Source: Atopobium sp. UBA2090 | GTDB lineage: Bacteria > Actinomycetota > Coriobacteriia > Coriobacteriales > Atopobiaceae | Assembly: GCA_002331575.1 (NCBI GenBank) | Contig: DCZG01000030.1 | Span: 1,020 to 10,502 of the forward strand | Reading direction: 5' to 3' | DNA length: 9,483 nt | Part shown: positions 1-7,548 of the stretch, piece by piece | Layout of the letters: each line of letters starts with the position of its first letter | Position numbering within the stretch: the stretch's first letter is position 1 | The notes under the pieces: model-generated | Databases searched by the model: none | Seen by the model: the letters and a program-made list of their open reading frames with translations, nothing else | What the model was told of the DNA's origin: nothing | Program-made: the position numbers and the translations under genes

Positions 1-623
1 GTGGCGTGCGAGAAGGCGTCGACGGCCTCCGACATGCGGTTGGACGCGACGTAGGCGAGACCGAGGTCGCAGTAGATCTGGTTCTGGCTCTCGAGCGGGG
101 TCGAGAAGTCGAGGGCCGTACGATAGGCCTCGACGGCATCGACGGGACGACCGAGCCTCATGAAGCAGCTGCCGAGGCTGCGCAGGGCCGCCGAGGGGTT
201 GGGGTTGCCTTCGTCGATGGCCGCGTTGCGGTAGGCGATGCCGGCGTTCCTGATGTCTCCCGACCTCTCGTAGGCCGTGCCGAGGGCGAGGTACGCCTTG
301 TACGGCGTGGCGTACGACGGGTCCTGGACCGAGGCGGACAGCGCGCTGACCGCATCCTGGACACGCCCCGCAGCGAGAAGCGCGCGACCGCGGTTGCAGG
401 AGAGCGCCCCGCGCTTCCCGTACGCCGCGTCCTTGAGAGCGTCAGCATAGGCACTCGCCGCGGACTCGTACTGGCCGAGCTTCATGTACGCATTTCCAAG
501 GAGGTGGTCGACGGAGCCACCGACCTCGCCGGGCTGCTTCGCCTGGCTCAGCTTAGCTACCGCCTCGAGCCAGTCCGCGCGCTGATACGCTGACTTACCC
601 GCCTCGTATGCCTGTTGGTTCAC
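1..623 (-). CDS. TPR-repeat protein, C-terminus beyond the left edge
   Basis: The reading frame starts at a GTG (621-623) preceded, five bases upstream, by GGAGG (629-633), and stays open to base 1, giving 207 visible codons with no stop. The protein is built of tetratricopeptide helix pairs: roughly residues 38-67 (LGNAYMKLGQYESAASAYADAL), 72-101, 110-136 (LGTAYERSGDIRNAGIAYRNAA), 146-172 (LGSCFMRLGRPVDAVEAYRTAL) and 183-207, with a degenerate unit at the N-terminus. The recurring small-residue/Tyr/Ala pattern (W/L..G.AY...G....A...Y..AL) is the TPR signature. No signal peptide or membrane segment is seen, so it is probably cytoplasmic. TPR arrays bind other proteins; the partner cannot be read from the sequence. 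It lies 35 bases downstream of a cyclophilin gene, with no terminator between, so the two are probably cotranscribed. The missing C-terminus could carry a further domain. Confidence 0.85.
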   Translation of the reverse strand, partial: MNQQAYEAGKSAYQRADWLEAVAKLSQAKQPGEVGGSVDHLLGNAYMKLGQYESAASAYADALKDAAYGKRGALSCNRGRALLAAGRVQDAVSALSASVQDPSYATPYKAYLALGTAYERSGDIRNAGIAYRNAAIDEGNPNPSAALRSLGSCFMRLGRPVDAVEAYRTALDFSTPLESQNQIYCDLGLAYVASNRMSEAVDAFSHA

Positions 624-658
624 AGTGGCCTCCAATGGTGTGTGCGCCGGTTGGTGCG

Positions 659-1153
659 CTAGGCGCTGACGTGCTCGATCGTAATTGTGTTAATCACATC
701 GTTCTGACGAAGCGCAGAGACGGTGTCGAGACCGTCGACCGTGACTCCGAAAACCGTGTACCCCGAGTCGAGCCCATGCTGAGGGCCGAGACAGAAGTAG
801 AACTGCGAACCCGCGGAGTTGGGATCCTGCGAGCGTGCCATGGCGAGCGCGCCGTCAACGTGGGAGTTGCGCGGATTCGTGCTGTACTCCTCATGGATGC
901 GGTAGCCGGGACCACCCGTGCCGTTGCCCCTGGGGTCCCCGCCCTGGATGACGAAGCCGGGAACGTAGCGATGGAAGGTGAGTCCGTCGTAGAAGCCCTT
1001 CTCGGCGAGCTCGCAGAAGTTGGCGACGTGAATGGGCGCGCCAGCTCCATCGAGACGGACGCGGATGACGCCCTTGCACGTGTCGAAGACGGCGACCTCG
1101 TCACCAGCCACCTTGTAGGTGGGCGTGTACAGCGGATCTCCGAAGAAGCCCAT
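659..1153 (-). CDS. Cyclophilin-type peptidyl-prolyl cis-trans isomerase
   Basis: Single-domain cyclophilin of 164 residues, the usual size for the cytoplasmic bacterial form; it catalyses cis-trans isomerisation of Xaa-Pro bonds during folding. Visible family motifs are FHR at 60-62 (Arg62 matches catalytic Arg55 of human cyclophilin A), PGFVIQGGDP at 65-74 (Phe67, Gln70), ALAMAR at 102-107, SQFYF at 116-120 and YTVFG at 132-136. The Trp found in cyclophilin A near the drug pocket is absent (Gly-Leu-Asp there), as in many bacterial members. There is no signal peptide. The ATG at 1151-1153 was chosen because GGAGGG (1157-1162) precedes it; upstream in-frame codons to 1207 have only about half G/C at third positions, unlike the body of the gene. 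An ATG at 1205-1207, six bases after a possible -10 box, is the alternative (182 residues). A TPR gene follows after 35 bases. Confidence 0.93.
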   Translation of the reverse strand: MGFFGDPLYTPTYKVAGDEVAVFDTCKGVIRVRLDGAGAPIHVANFCELAEKGFYDGLTFHRYVPGFVIQGGDPRGNGTGGPGYRIHEEYSTNPRNSHVDGALAMARSQDPNSAGSQFYFCLGPQHGLDSGYTVFGVTVDGLDTVSALRQNDVINTITIEHVSA

Positions 1154-1265
1154 GTTCCCTCCGTAGAGTTGAACGTACGTAGCCGCAGGTGCGACACAAT
1201 CTACCATCACGATATCTTATCAGGATACCGTTCGGTTCACACATTCGGCAGAGAGCTTGGGGCAG
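1154..1265 (-). promoter_or_regulatory. Intergenic region with extended -10 promoter candidate for the cyclophilin-TPR operon
   Basis: This 112-base gap separates the zinc-ribbon gene from the cyclophilin gene. Read leftwards it contains TGATAAGAT (1214-1222), an extended -10 element (TGn plus TAAGAT, four of six to TATAAT). No convincing -35 is present at 16-18 bases. Predicted transcription would begin near 1207, giving a leader of about 54 bases to the GGAGGG/ATG at 1153. The short inverted repeat GATA-AGA-TATC overlaps the -10. No hairpin with a T run is seen for terminating the upstream gene, so read-through is possible. Confidence 0.45.
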
Positions 1266-2291
1266 CTACTTCTGAGTCGGCTTCCACGATTCGTAGTTCT
1301 CGTCGAACTGCACCTTGAAGGAGTCGGAGCTACCCGAGTAGTTTCGCTTGACGACAGCCTCGATCTCGTCCTTGTGGCTCGAGGGGTCGTCGTAGCTCAG
1401 GTCGAGCTTCCAGGCTGCGGTGAGGGCGTCTGAGCGGTTGCGGAGCCAGTTTCCAAGCGTGACGAGGTTGCTGAGGTCCTCCGAGTAGGCGCCCGCCCCG
1501 TCGTCGAGCTGCGAGACGTCATTGATCGTGTTGCTGATCTTGAGGGAGAGCGCCGTGACCTCGGCGCTCGCAGAGGTGCGGGTGGCGGAGTCACCGGTGT
1601 AGGCGACCTTGTCGAAGGCCGCGACGCAGGTGTCGAGCTGGCTCGCGAGGTCACCGAGCGTCGTATAGTCGGCGAGTATCGAGTCGTAGACGGTGTCAGT
1701 GCTCGAGCTCGAGACCTCGGATGACGAATCCTGGCCGGTGAGTGATGTCACCGTGCCAGGGAAGCCGGCGCTCGAGGTGTCGGCGGGCGTCGACGTCGAC
1801 GTCTTATAGAGCGTCGGATCCCAGGGATGCGTGATGTAGAGCGCCGCTCCGCCAATGACGAGGACGGCGAACAGCGCCGCGAAGACGAACGCACGCGCTC
1901 GAGGCATGCGATCATGGCGAAGCACGGCCGACGAGGGGTCCTGCTCCGCGGGAATCGCGCTCTCGATGTGCGGCTCCTGGCTCTTCTCGTAGGCCTTGAG
2001 AAGAGCGCTCGTGGAGTCCGGCCCAGACTCTCCGTCGTCCCCGAGGCTCGGTTCGTCGTCGATCTCGGGGAGGTCGAGGTCGCGCACCGAGCGGACCGGC
2101 GGCACCGCGTCCACGAGAGGCGTGCCGCACTTGGGACAGACGGTCATACCATCCGCCAAGAGCGCTCCGCAGACGGGACACCACGTGCCGCTCGCGACGG
2201 GAATCTTCTGGGTGAGACCGAGTTGGAAATGGCAGCTCGGGCACTCGAAGGTGCCCTCCGGTACCTCGGCTCCGCAATTGGGGCACTTCAT
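1266..2291 (-). CDS. Double zinc-ribbon, single-pass membrane protein of unknown function
   Basis: Protein of 341 residues. Two Cys4 zinc ribbons open it: C3-C6 with C17-C20, and C38-C41 with C52-C55, each CPxC...CPxC, so two structural zinc ions are expected. An acidic, low-complexity stretch follows (about 68-118), then one strong hydrophobic helix at about 134-154 flanked by Arg residues on its N-side, which predicts ribbons inside and the C-terminus outside. A Ser/Thr-rich linker (about 164-200) leads to a mostly helical outer domain ending at 341, which I do not recognise. The ATG at 2289-2291 is chosen because GGGAGG (2300-2305) lies eight bases upstream; an in-frame GTG at 2300 overlaps that site. 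The gene begins 54 bases after acnA with no evident terminator, so it may share its transcript. Related architectures are common in Coriobacteriia and Firmicutes, usually annotated only as zinc-ribbon proteins; sensing or cell-envelope anchoring is a guess. Confidence 0.88.
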   Translation of the reverse strand: MKCPNCGAEVPEGTFECPSCHFQLGLTQKIPVASGTWCPVCGALLADGMTVCPKCGTPLVDAVPPVRSVRDLDLPEIDDEPSLGDDGESGPDSTSALLKAYEKSQEPHIESAIPAEQDPSSAVLRHDRMPRARAFVFAALFAVLVIGGAALYITHPWDPTLYKTSTSTPADTSSAGFPGTVTSLTGQDSSSEVSSSSTDTVYDSILADYTTLGDLASQLDTCVAAFDKVAYTGDSATRTSASAEVTALSLKISNTINDVSQLDDGAGAYSEDLSNLVTLGNWLRNRSDALTAAWKLDLSYDDPSSHKDEIEAVVKRNYSGSSDSFKVQFDENYESWKPTQK

Positions 2292-2345
2292 ATGCGACAC
2301 CTCCCGTCTCTTCTCGCGTGCATGCGCGTTTCGTCGCTCGACACT

Positions 2346-5009
2346 CTAGCAGAGGTTGCCGAGTACGTAGGGAAGTATGCCGCCCTTCGAAAGGAAAGCA
2401 CCTTCCATAGGGGTGTCCACGCGAACGACACAGTTGAACTCGATGACCTCGCCGGTGGGCCGCGTCGCCCTCACGCTGGCCGTGCGGCTGGCGGGAAGCC
2501 CCGCAGAGAGATCGACGGGCGAGACGTCGAAGGTCTCGTCGCCTGCGAGTCCGAGCGTCACGGCGTTCTCGCCCTCGAGGAACTGGAGGGGAAGGACGCC
2601 CATCTGAACGAGGTTCGAGCGGTGGATGCGCTCGAAGCTCTCGGCGATGACGGCACGGACGCCGAGAAGGAGCGGCCCCTTGCCGGCCCAGTCGCGCGAG
2701 GACCCCGACCCGTAGAGCTTGCCCGCGACCACGACGAGGGGAACCCCCGCCGAGCGGTAGTCCTCGGCGGCGTCGAAGATGGACTTCACCTGGCCGTCGA
2801 GAAGGTCGCGCGTCCAGCCGCCGACGCGACCGTCGGCGAGCGCGTTCCTGAGCTTCACGTTGGCGAAGGTGCCACGCGCCATGACCTCGTGGTTGCCGCG
2901 GCGCGATCCGTAGGAGTTGAAGTCCCGAGGCTCGACGCCGTGCTCGATGAGGTAGCGCGCGGCGGGCGAGTCCGCGGCGATGGAGCCCGCGGGAGAGATG
3001 TGGTCGGTCGTGACGAAGTCGCCGAGAAGGGCGAGCGCACGGGCGCCCTCGACCTCGACGACGCTCCGCTCGCGGGCGATGTCGAAGTACGGGGCCTTCC
3101 TCACGTAGGTGGAGGCGGGGTCCCAGTCGAAGGTGTCCGACTCGCCCGACGGAATCGACCGCCAGGTCGCGGACCCCTCGAGAAGACCCCTCGAGCCCTC
3201 GGCGAAGACCTCGGGCGTGACAGTCCTCCCAAGCGCCTCCCGGATCTCGGCGTCGGTGGGCATGACCTGGTCGAGCGACACGGGCTTCCCGTCCGAGCCC
3301 ATCCCCAGCGGCTCGGTCGAGAGGTCGACGTCCACGGTCCCCGCAATGGCGAACGCCACGACGAGCGCGGGCTGGCAGAGGTAGTTCTGGCTCACGTCGG
3401 GGGAGATCCTACCCTCGAAGTTGCGGTTGCCGGAGAGGACGCTCGTGAGCTCGACGTCACGGGCGATGGCCTTGAGCTCGGGCTTGACATCCCCCGAGTT
3501 GCCGATGCAGCTCATGCAGCCGAAGCCGCAGGTGTAGAAGCCGAGCTCGCGAAGGGGCTCGAGCAGGCCGGCGCGCTCGAGGATGAGCTCGGTCGCATGG
3601 CTGCCCGGCGCGAGAATGGTCTTGACCCAGGGCTTGGACCTGAGGCCGAAGCTGCGCGCCTTGGCGGCGAGGAGCCCCGCGGCGATCATCATGGCGGGGT
3701 CAGTAGCCGTGGTGCAGCTCGTGATGGCGGCGATGGCGATGGACCCGTGACGAAGCTCGCCCATGTCGCCCACGTCGAAGGTCGCGGCGAGGTCGGTGCG
3801 ACCGCCGGCCGCGGCAGAGGCCTCGAAGCGCTCACGCAGGCCGGAGATGGTCACGCGGTCATGAGGACGAGACGGACCGGCGAGTGACGGCTCGACATCC
3901 GCCAGGTCGAGCGTGACCGTCTTGGAGTAGACGCGCTCGCCCCCGTCCCCGAAGACGCCCTGCGCCTCGAGGAAGGCGCGCGCGAAGCGGACCTCGGCGA
4001 GGTCGCGGCCGGTGAGCTCGAGATAGTCGACCGTGACGTCATCGACGGGAAAGAGCGTGGTCGTCGCGCCGTACTCCGGCGTCATGTTGGCGACGCACGA
4101 GCGCTGGGTCGCCGTGAGCGTCGAGACGCCCTCGCCCGTGACTTCGACGAGGCAGCCGACGACGCCCTCGCGACGCATGACCTGGGCGACGGTGAGCGCG
4201 AGGTCCATGCCGGAGACGCCGGCGGAGAGCCTGCCCGCGAGCCTCAGCTCGACGACGGGGGGCACGAGCATGGAGATGGGCTGTCCGAGGGCTGCGGCCT
4301 CGGCCTCGATGCCACCGACGCCCCAGCCGAGGACACCCAGGCCGTTGGCCGTGGTCGTGTGGGAGTCCGTGCCCACGAGAGAGTCGAAGCAGGCGACGTC
4401 ACCATCCGCGAGCGCGTCGGTCGTGACGACCTTGCAGAAGCGCTCGATGTTGAGCTGGTGGCAGATGCCGCCGCCGGGCGGAACGATCTCAACGTTCTGG
4501 AAGGACCTGCTCGCCCACTTGAGGAAGGAGAAGCGCTCGCGGTTGCGACGGGCCTCGGTCTCCTGGTTTGATTCGACGGCACCATCGACGCCCGCGACAT
4601 CCGCGATTACGGAGTGGTCGACGACGAGCGTGCAGGGGATGTGCGGGTTGACCTTCGACGGGTCTCCCCCACGCTCCACCATGGCGTCGCGCATGGCCGC
4701 GAAGTCCACGAAGACGGGCACGCCCGTGAAGTCCTGGAAGAGGACGCGAGCCGGCATGAACTCGATCTCGGCGCCCTGCTCGCCGGCGAGACCCGCCTCG
4801 ACGACGGCGGACGCCTCCTTCACGGCGTCCTCGTCAGTGGAGGCGCGGCGAACCACGTTCTCGAGGAGGGCGACGAGGGCACGGGGGAGGCGGTCCGCAC
4901 CGGGGATGCCCGATACGTCGTACACGAGCCGCGTCACTCCCCCGCAGGAGAGCTCGCGCGGTTCGCGAGCAGCTGCGACGGCGTCGCGGAAGGCGTTGGT
5001 GATGGTCAT
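2346..5009 (-). CDS. acnA: Aconitate hydratase (aconitase A)
   Basis: Full-length AcnA/IRP-type aconitase of 887 residues, interconverting citrate and isocitrate through cis-aconitate in the cytoplasm. The three 4Fe-4S ligands are present: Cys432 in ITSC, and Cys498 and Cys501 in CGFGCMSCIGNSG. Active-site landmarks are GTDSHTT (213-219), SGNRNFEGR (526-534), the SRRGNHE segment (702-708) and the YGSGSSRDWAGKG loop (766-778) with Ser771-Arg772 that bind substrate in the swivelling C-terminal domain. The N-terminal three-layer core is about 60-540 and the swivel domain about 655-820. The motif after Cys432 is TTATDP where most family members have TNTSNP. The ATG at 5007-5009 has GGAGG (5017-5021) seven bases upstream and overlaps the ATPase stop as ATGA, implying translational coupling. 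Without the rest of the genome I cannot tell whether it feeds a full TCA cycle or only the citrate-to-2-oxoglutarate branch that supplies glutamate. Confidence 0.97.
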   Translation of the reverse strand: MTITNAFRDAVAAAREPRELSCGGVTRLVYDVSGIPGADRLPRALVALLENVVRRASTDEDAVKEASAVVEAGLAGEQGAEIEFMPARVLFQDFTGVPVFVDFAAMRDAMVERGGDPSKVNPHIPCTLVVDHSVIADVAGVDGAVESNQETEARRNRERFSFLKWASRSFQNVEIVPPGGGICHQLNIERFCKVVTTDALADGDVACFDSLVGTDSHTTTANGLGVLGWGVGGIEAEAAALGQPISMLVPPVVELRLAGRLSAGVSGMDLALTVAQVMRREGVVGCLVEVTGEGVSTLTATQRSCVANMTPEYGATTTLFPVDDVTVDYLELTGRDLAEVRFARAFLEAQGVFGDGGERVYSKTVTLDLADVEPSLAGPSRPHDRVTISGLRERFEASAAAGGRTDLAATFDVGDMGELRHGSIAIAAITSCTTATDPAMMIAAGLLAAKARSFGLRSKPWVKTILAPGSHATELILERAGLLEPLRELGFYTCGFGCMSCIGNSGDVKPELKAIARDVELTSVLSGNRNFEGRISPDVSQNYLCQPALVVAFAIAGTVDVDLSTEPLGMGSDGKPVSLDQVMPTDAEIREALGRTVTPEVFAEGSRGLLEGSATWRSIPSGESDTFDWDPASTYVRKAPYFDIARERSVVEVEGARALALLGDFVTTDHISPAGSIAADSPAARYLIEHGVEPRDFNSYGSRRGNHEVMARGTFANVKLRNALADGRVGGWTRDLLDGQVKSIFDAAEDYRSAGVPLVVVAGKLYGSGSSRDWAGKGPLLLGVRAVIAESFERIHRSNLVQMGVLPLQFLEGENAVTLGLAGDETFDVSPVDLSAGLPASRTASVRATRPTGEVIEFNCVVRVDTPMEGAFLSKGGILPYVLGNLC

Positions 5010-7405
5010 GTGAGATCCTCCAGACGTGAGACGATTCCCAGGAAGGCCCTGCTGCGCTCGTAGTGCGAGAGCGACCACGAGAACGCGCGATCGAAGACGA
5101 GCGCGGAGACGAACCCGAGCACCACGATGAGCACCCCCATGGTAGTGGTAAGCGGGGCGACCCTATAGAAATCGGCCAAGACCGTACATCCAGTCGCAAC
5201 AAACGCGACCATGAACACGAGCAGAGCGGCTCGCAGGGGGGTGATCGGCTGCGAGATCTTCCAGACGAGAAGGAAGCCGACGACGAAGTTGAGGATCAGG
5301 CAGACCGTCGAGTTCTCCTCGAAGCTGAACCCGAGCACCCTGCCGGCGATGAGCGCCACGAAGAGCGAGACGACGATGGAGAGCGAGGCAGGCAGCGAGC
5401 GAGAGAGGACGTTGGCGAGAAAGACCCCGCGCACGCGGTCGTGGTTGGGCTCGAGCGCGAGCACGAACGAGGGAATCCCGATGATGGCGCCCGAGAGCAG
5501 CGACATCTGGATGGGGATGAAGGGATAGGGCGGCATGACGATGCAGATGAGTGCCAGGGCGGCGGTGTAGACCGTCTTGACGAGGAAGAGCGATGCGGAC
5601 CTCTGCAGGTTGTTGATGGAGCGCCGACCCTCGGCCACGACCTCGGGCATGTGGGCGAAGTCGTTGTCGGCGAGCACGATCTCGGAGACGTTGCGCGCGG
5701 CGGCGGAACCCGAGGACATCGAGACGGAACAGTCGGCCTCGCGAAGGGCGAGCACGTCGTTGACGCCGTCACCCGTCATCGCCACGGTGCGGCCCTCCGC
5801 GTGGAGCGCCTTCACGAGCTCGCGCTTCTGCTGCGGGGTGACGCGGCCGAACACGCGATACGTCCTCGCCGCCTCCACGAGCTTCTCGCCCGTGTCGAGC
5901 GTCGAGGCGTCGACGTAGCGCTCGGCTCCGGGGACGCCCACCTTCATGGCGATCGCCGAGACGGTCCGGGGGTCGTCACCCGAGATGACGCGGAGCTCTA
6001 CGCCCTGCTCCACGAAGAACCGCATGGTCTCGGGGGCGGTCTCGCGAATCTGGTCACGGATGGCGACGAATCCGAGCAGGCGCGGCTCGCCGACGATCCC
6101 GAGGTCGTCCGCAAAGCCGTCGACCTCGCAGACGACGAGCACGCGCTCGAGCTCGTCGAAGCTCTCGAGTAGGCCGGAGACCTTCTCGGCTCCCCCTCCG
6201 AGCACGAACTGCGCGGCGCCCATCACGAGGGCGTTGCCCGACGAGGTGACGCACCCGGAGTACTTCCTGGCGGACGAGAAGGGAATGACCCGTGAGACCG
6301 GCTTGCCCGCGACGCCCTCCTTGGCGACGTAGGCGAGAAGGGCCCGCGCGGTGTCGTTGGCATCGTCGGCGGAGGCGTGGGCGATGGTCGCGAGGGCAGC
6401 CGTTGCGACGCCGCCGTCAGACTCGAGTCTGGGTCCCGTCACACGGGCGACCTCCATGCCCCCCGTGGTGATGGTGCCCGTCTTGTCGAGGCAGAGCGTG
6501 TCCACGCGGGCGAGCGTCTCGACGCAGTAGGCCTGCTGCACGAGGACCTTGCGCATGGCGAGCCGCGTGGTCGCTATGGCGAGGACGCTCGAGGTGAGAA
6601 GGACGAGTCCCTGGGGAATCATGCCGATCACCGCCGCGACGGCCGCGAGGATCGCGTCGTTGACCGTGGAACCGCTCGTGAGGAGCGTGCGGAGGAAGAG
6701 CCCGAGCCCCAGGGGCACGAGGCCGATCGTGGCGACGTGGATGATCGCGTCGAGCGTGCCGCGAATCTCGGACTTGATAGGCTTGACGTACTTCGCCTCC
6801 GCGTTGATGCGCGCCGCATAGCCTTCGCGACCCACCCGCGTCACCTTCGCGACGAGGCTGCCGGAGTCCACGAAGCTGCCGGAGAGCAGCTCGCTGCCGG
6901 GCTCCTTGGCAACAGGCGCGCTCTCGCCCGTGAGCAGGCTCTCGTTCATGGTCACGCTCCCGCTGACCACGACGGAGTCGGCGGGCACCTGGTCGCCGTG
7001 GGCGAGGCGAATGAGGTCATCGACCACGAGCTCCGCCGAGCACACCTCGACGCGGACGCCGTCTCGAATGACCGACACGGGACGCTGCGTGAGGATCGTG
7101 AGCTTGTCGACCATACGCTTCGCGCGGATCTCCTGGAAGACGCCGATGGCGATGTTCGAGAGAACGACGCCCATGAAGAGCGCGTTTCTCCACTGCTGGG
7201 TGATGGCGACGAGCACGAACATGGCGAGGTTCACGGCGTTGAAGAACGTGAACGTGTGGTCTGCGAGGATGCGACCGACCGACTTGGTCTTGACGTCGGT
7301 GTCGGAGTTCACACGGCCGTCAGCGAGGCGCTCCGCGACCTCGGCGGAGCTCAATCCGACGAGACCGTCCTCGATGACCCGCGTGTCTGTGGTGTCTTCT
7401 GCCAT
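5006..7405 (-). CDS. P-type cation-transporting ATPase (P2-like, CtpE-related)
   Basis: Integral membrane ion pump of 799 residues. Order of parts: short N-terminal cytosolic segment with GLSSAEVAERL (17-27); helices 1-2 at about 53-69 and 76-91; actuator domain with LTGES (158-162); helices 3-4 at about 219-240 and 249-279; phosphorylation motif DKTGTIT (307-313) with Asp307 as acceptor; nucleotide-binding domain; hinge TGDGVND (544-550); helices 5-10 at about 605-771. It lacks the Cys metal-binding domains and CPC motif of heavy-metal pumps, so it belongs with the P2-type Ca/Mn/Mg group; the overall layout and LLTS..LA after helix 4 resemble the CtpE branch, for which calcium uptake has been described in mycobacteria. 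Substrate here is uncertain. Helix 4 reads IPQGL, with Gln265 where Ca pumps carry the ligand Glu (PEGL). The ATG at 7403-7405 has no Shine-Dalgarno and may be leaderless. acnA overlaps the stop by four bases. Confidence 0.93.
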   Translation of the reverse strand: MAEDTTDTRVIEDGLVGLSSAEVAERLADGRVNSDTDVKTKSVGRILADHTFTFFNAVNLAMFVLVAITQQWRNALFMGVVLSNIAIGVFQEIRAKRMVDKLTILTQRPVSVIRDGVRVEVCSAELVVDDLIRLAHGDQVPADSVVVSGSVTMNESLLTGESAPVAKEPGSELLSGSFVDSGSLVAKVTRVGREGYAARINAEAKYVKPIKSEIRGTLDAIIHVATIGLVPLGLGLFLRTLLTSGSTVNDAILAAVAAVIGMIPQGLVLLTSSVLAIATTRLAMRKVLVQQAYCVETLARVDTLCLDKTGTITTGGMEVARVTGPRLESDGGVATAALATIAHASADDANDTARALLAYVAKEGVAGKPVSRVIPFSSARKYSGCVTSSGNALVMGAAQFVLGGGAEKVSGLLESFDELERVLVVCEVDGFADDLGIVGEPRLLGFVAIRDQIRETAPETMRFFVEQGVELRVISGDDPRTVSAIAMKVGVPGAERYVDASTLDTGEKLVEAARTYRVFGRVTPQQKRELVKALHAEGRTVAMTGDGVNDVLALREADCSVSMSSGSAAARNVSEIVLADNDFAHMPEVVAEGRRSINNLQRSASLFLVKTVYTAALALICIVMPPYPFIPIQMSLLSGAIIGIPSFVLALEPNHDRVRGVFLANVLSRSLPASLSIVVSLFVALIAGRVLGFSFEENSTVCLILNFVVGFLLVWKISQPITPLRAALLVFMVAFVATGCTVLADFYRVAPLTTTMGVLIVVLGFVSALVFDRAFSWSLSHYERSRAFLGIVSRLEDLT

Positions 7406-7412
7406 GCGAGCC

Positions 7413-7418
7413 ATTGTA
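7413..7418 (-). promoter_or_regulatory. -10 box (TACAAT) placed for leaderless transcription of the ATPase gene
   Basis: TACAAT matches the TATAAT consensus at five of six positions and is followed by seven bases (GGCTCGC) and then the ATG at 7403-7405, so transcription would begin at or one base before the start codon. The 40 bases upstream of this ATG contain no GGAGG-like site, unlike every other protein gene in the window. No good -35 is seen at 16-18 bases, and the upstream ATG at 7412-7414 overlaps the box itself, which argues against it as the start. Confidence 0.5.
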
Positions 7419-7505
7419 CGGCATGGCCCAGCCCAGACGGGACCCGCGGGAGACGCATCCGCCACTCCCACATATCCTGACCAGTGATGACGGTTGCCGA
7501 CAGAG

Positions 7506-7536
7506 AAAAATCCCTCCCGACGCGACGTCGGGAGGG
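7506..7536 (-). terminator. Intrinsic terminator of the tRNA-Arg transcript
   Basis: An 11-base perfect stem (7512-7522 with 7526-7536, CCCTCCCGACG and its complement) closes a three-base loop; read leftwards it is followed by ATTTTT (7506-7511). The U-run is on the minus-strand side only, so it ends the tRNA transcript 13 bases past the CCA end. It separates tRNA transcription from the ATPase-acnA unit. Confidence 0.93.
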
Positions 7537-7548
7537 CATCCGAGGCTA

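Noticed and set aside
1785..1803. Short tandem GTCGAC-type repeat
   Set aside because: It is coding sequence for the Ser/Thr linker of the zinc-ribbon protein and is explained by biased codon use.
1827..3887. Long rightward open frame (686 codons) across the zinc-ribbon gene and acnA
   Set aside because: Its product is Arg/Gly/Glu/Asp-rich with no domain pattern and lies antisense to acnA, whose motifs are unambiguous; long shadow frames are expected opposite high-GC genes.
5010..5078. Extended N-terminus for aconitase starting at 5078
   Set aside because: The extra 23 codons lie inside the ATPase gene, show no family similarity, and the start at 5009 has a well-spaced GGAGG.
5063..7480. 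Rightward open frames opposite the P-type ATPase (5063-6172 and 6377-7480)
   Set aside because: Low-complexity Arg/Asp/Glu/His-rich translations produced by the GC-biased opposite strand; no recognisable family and no good ribosome site.
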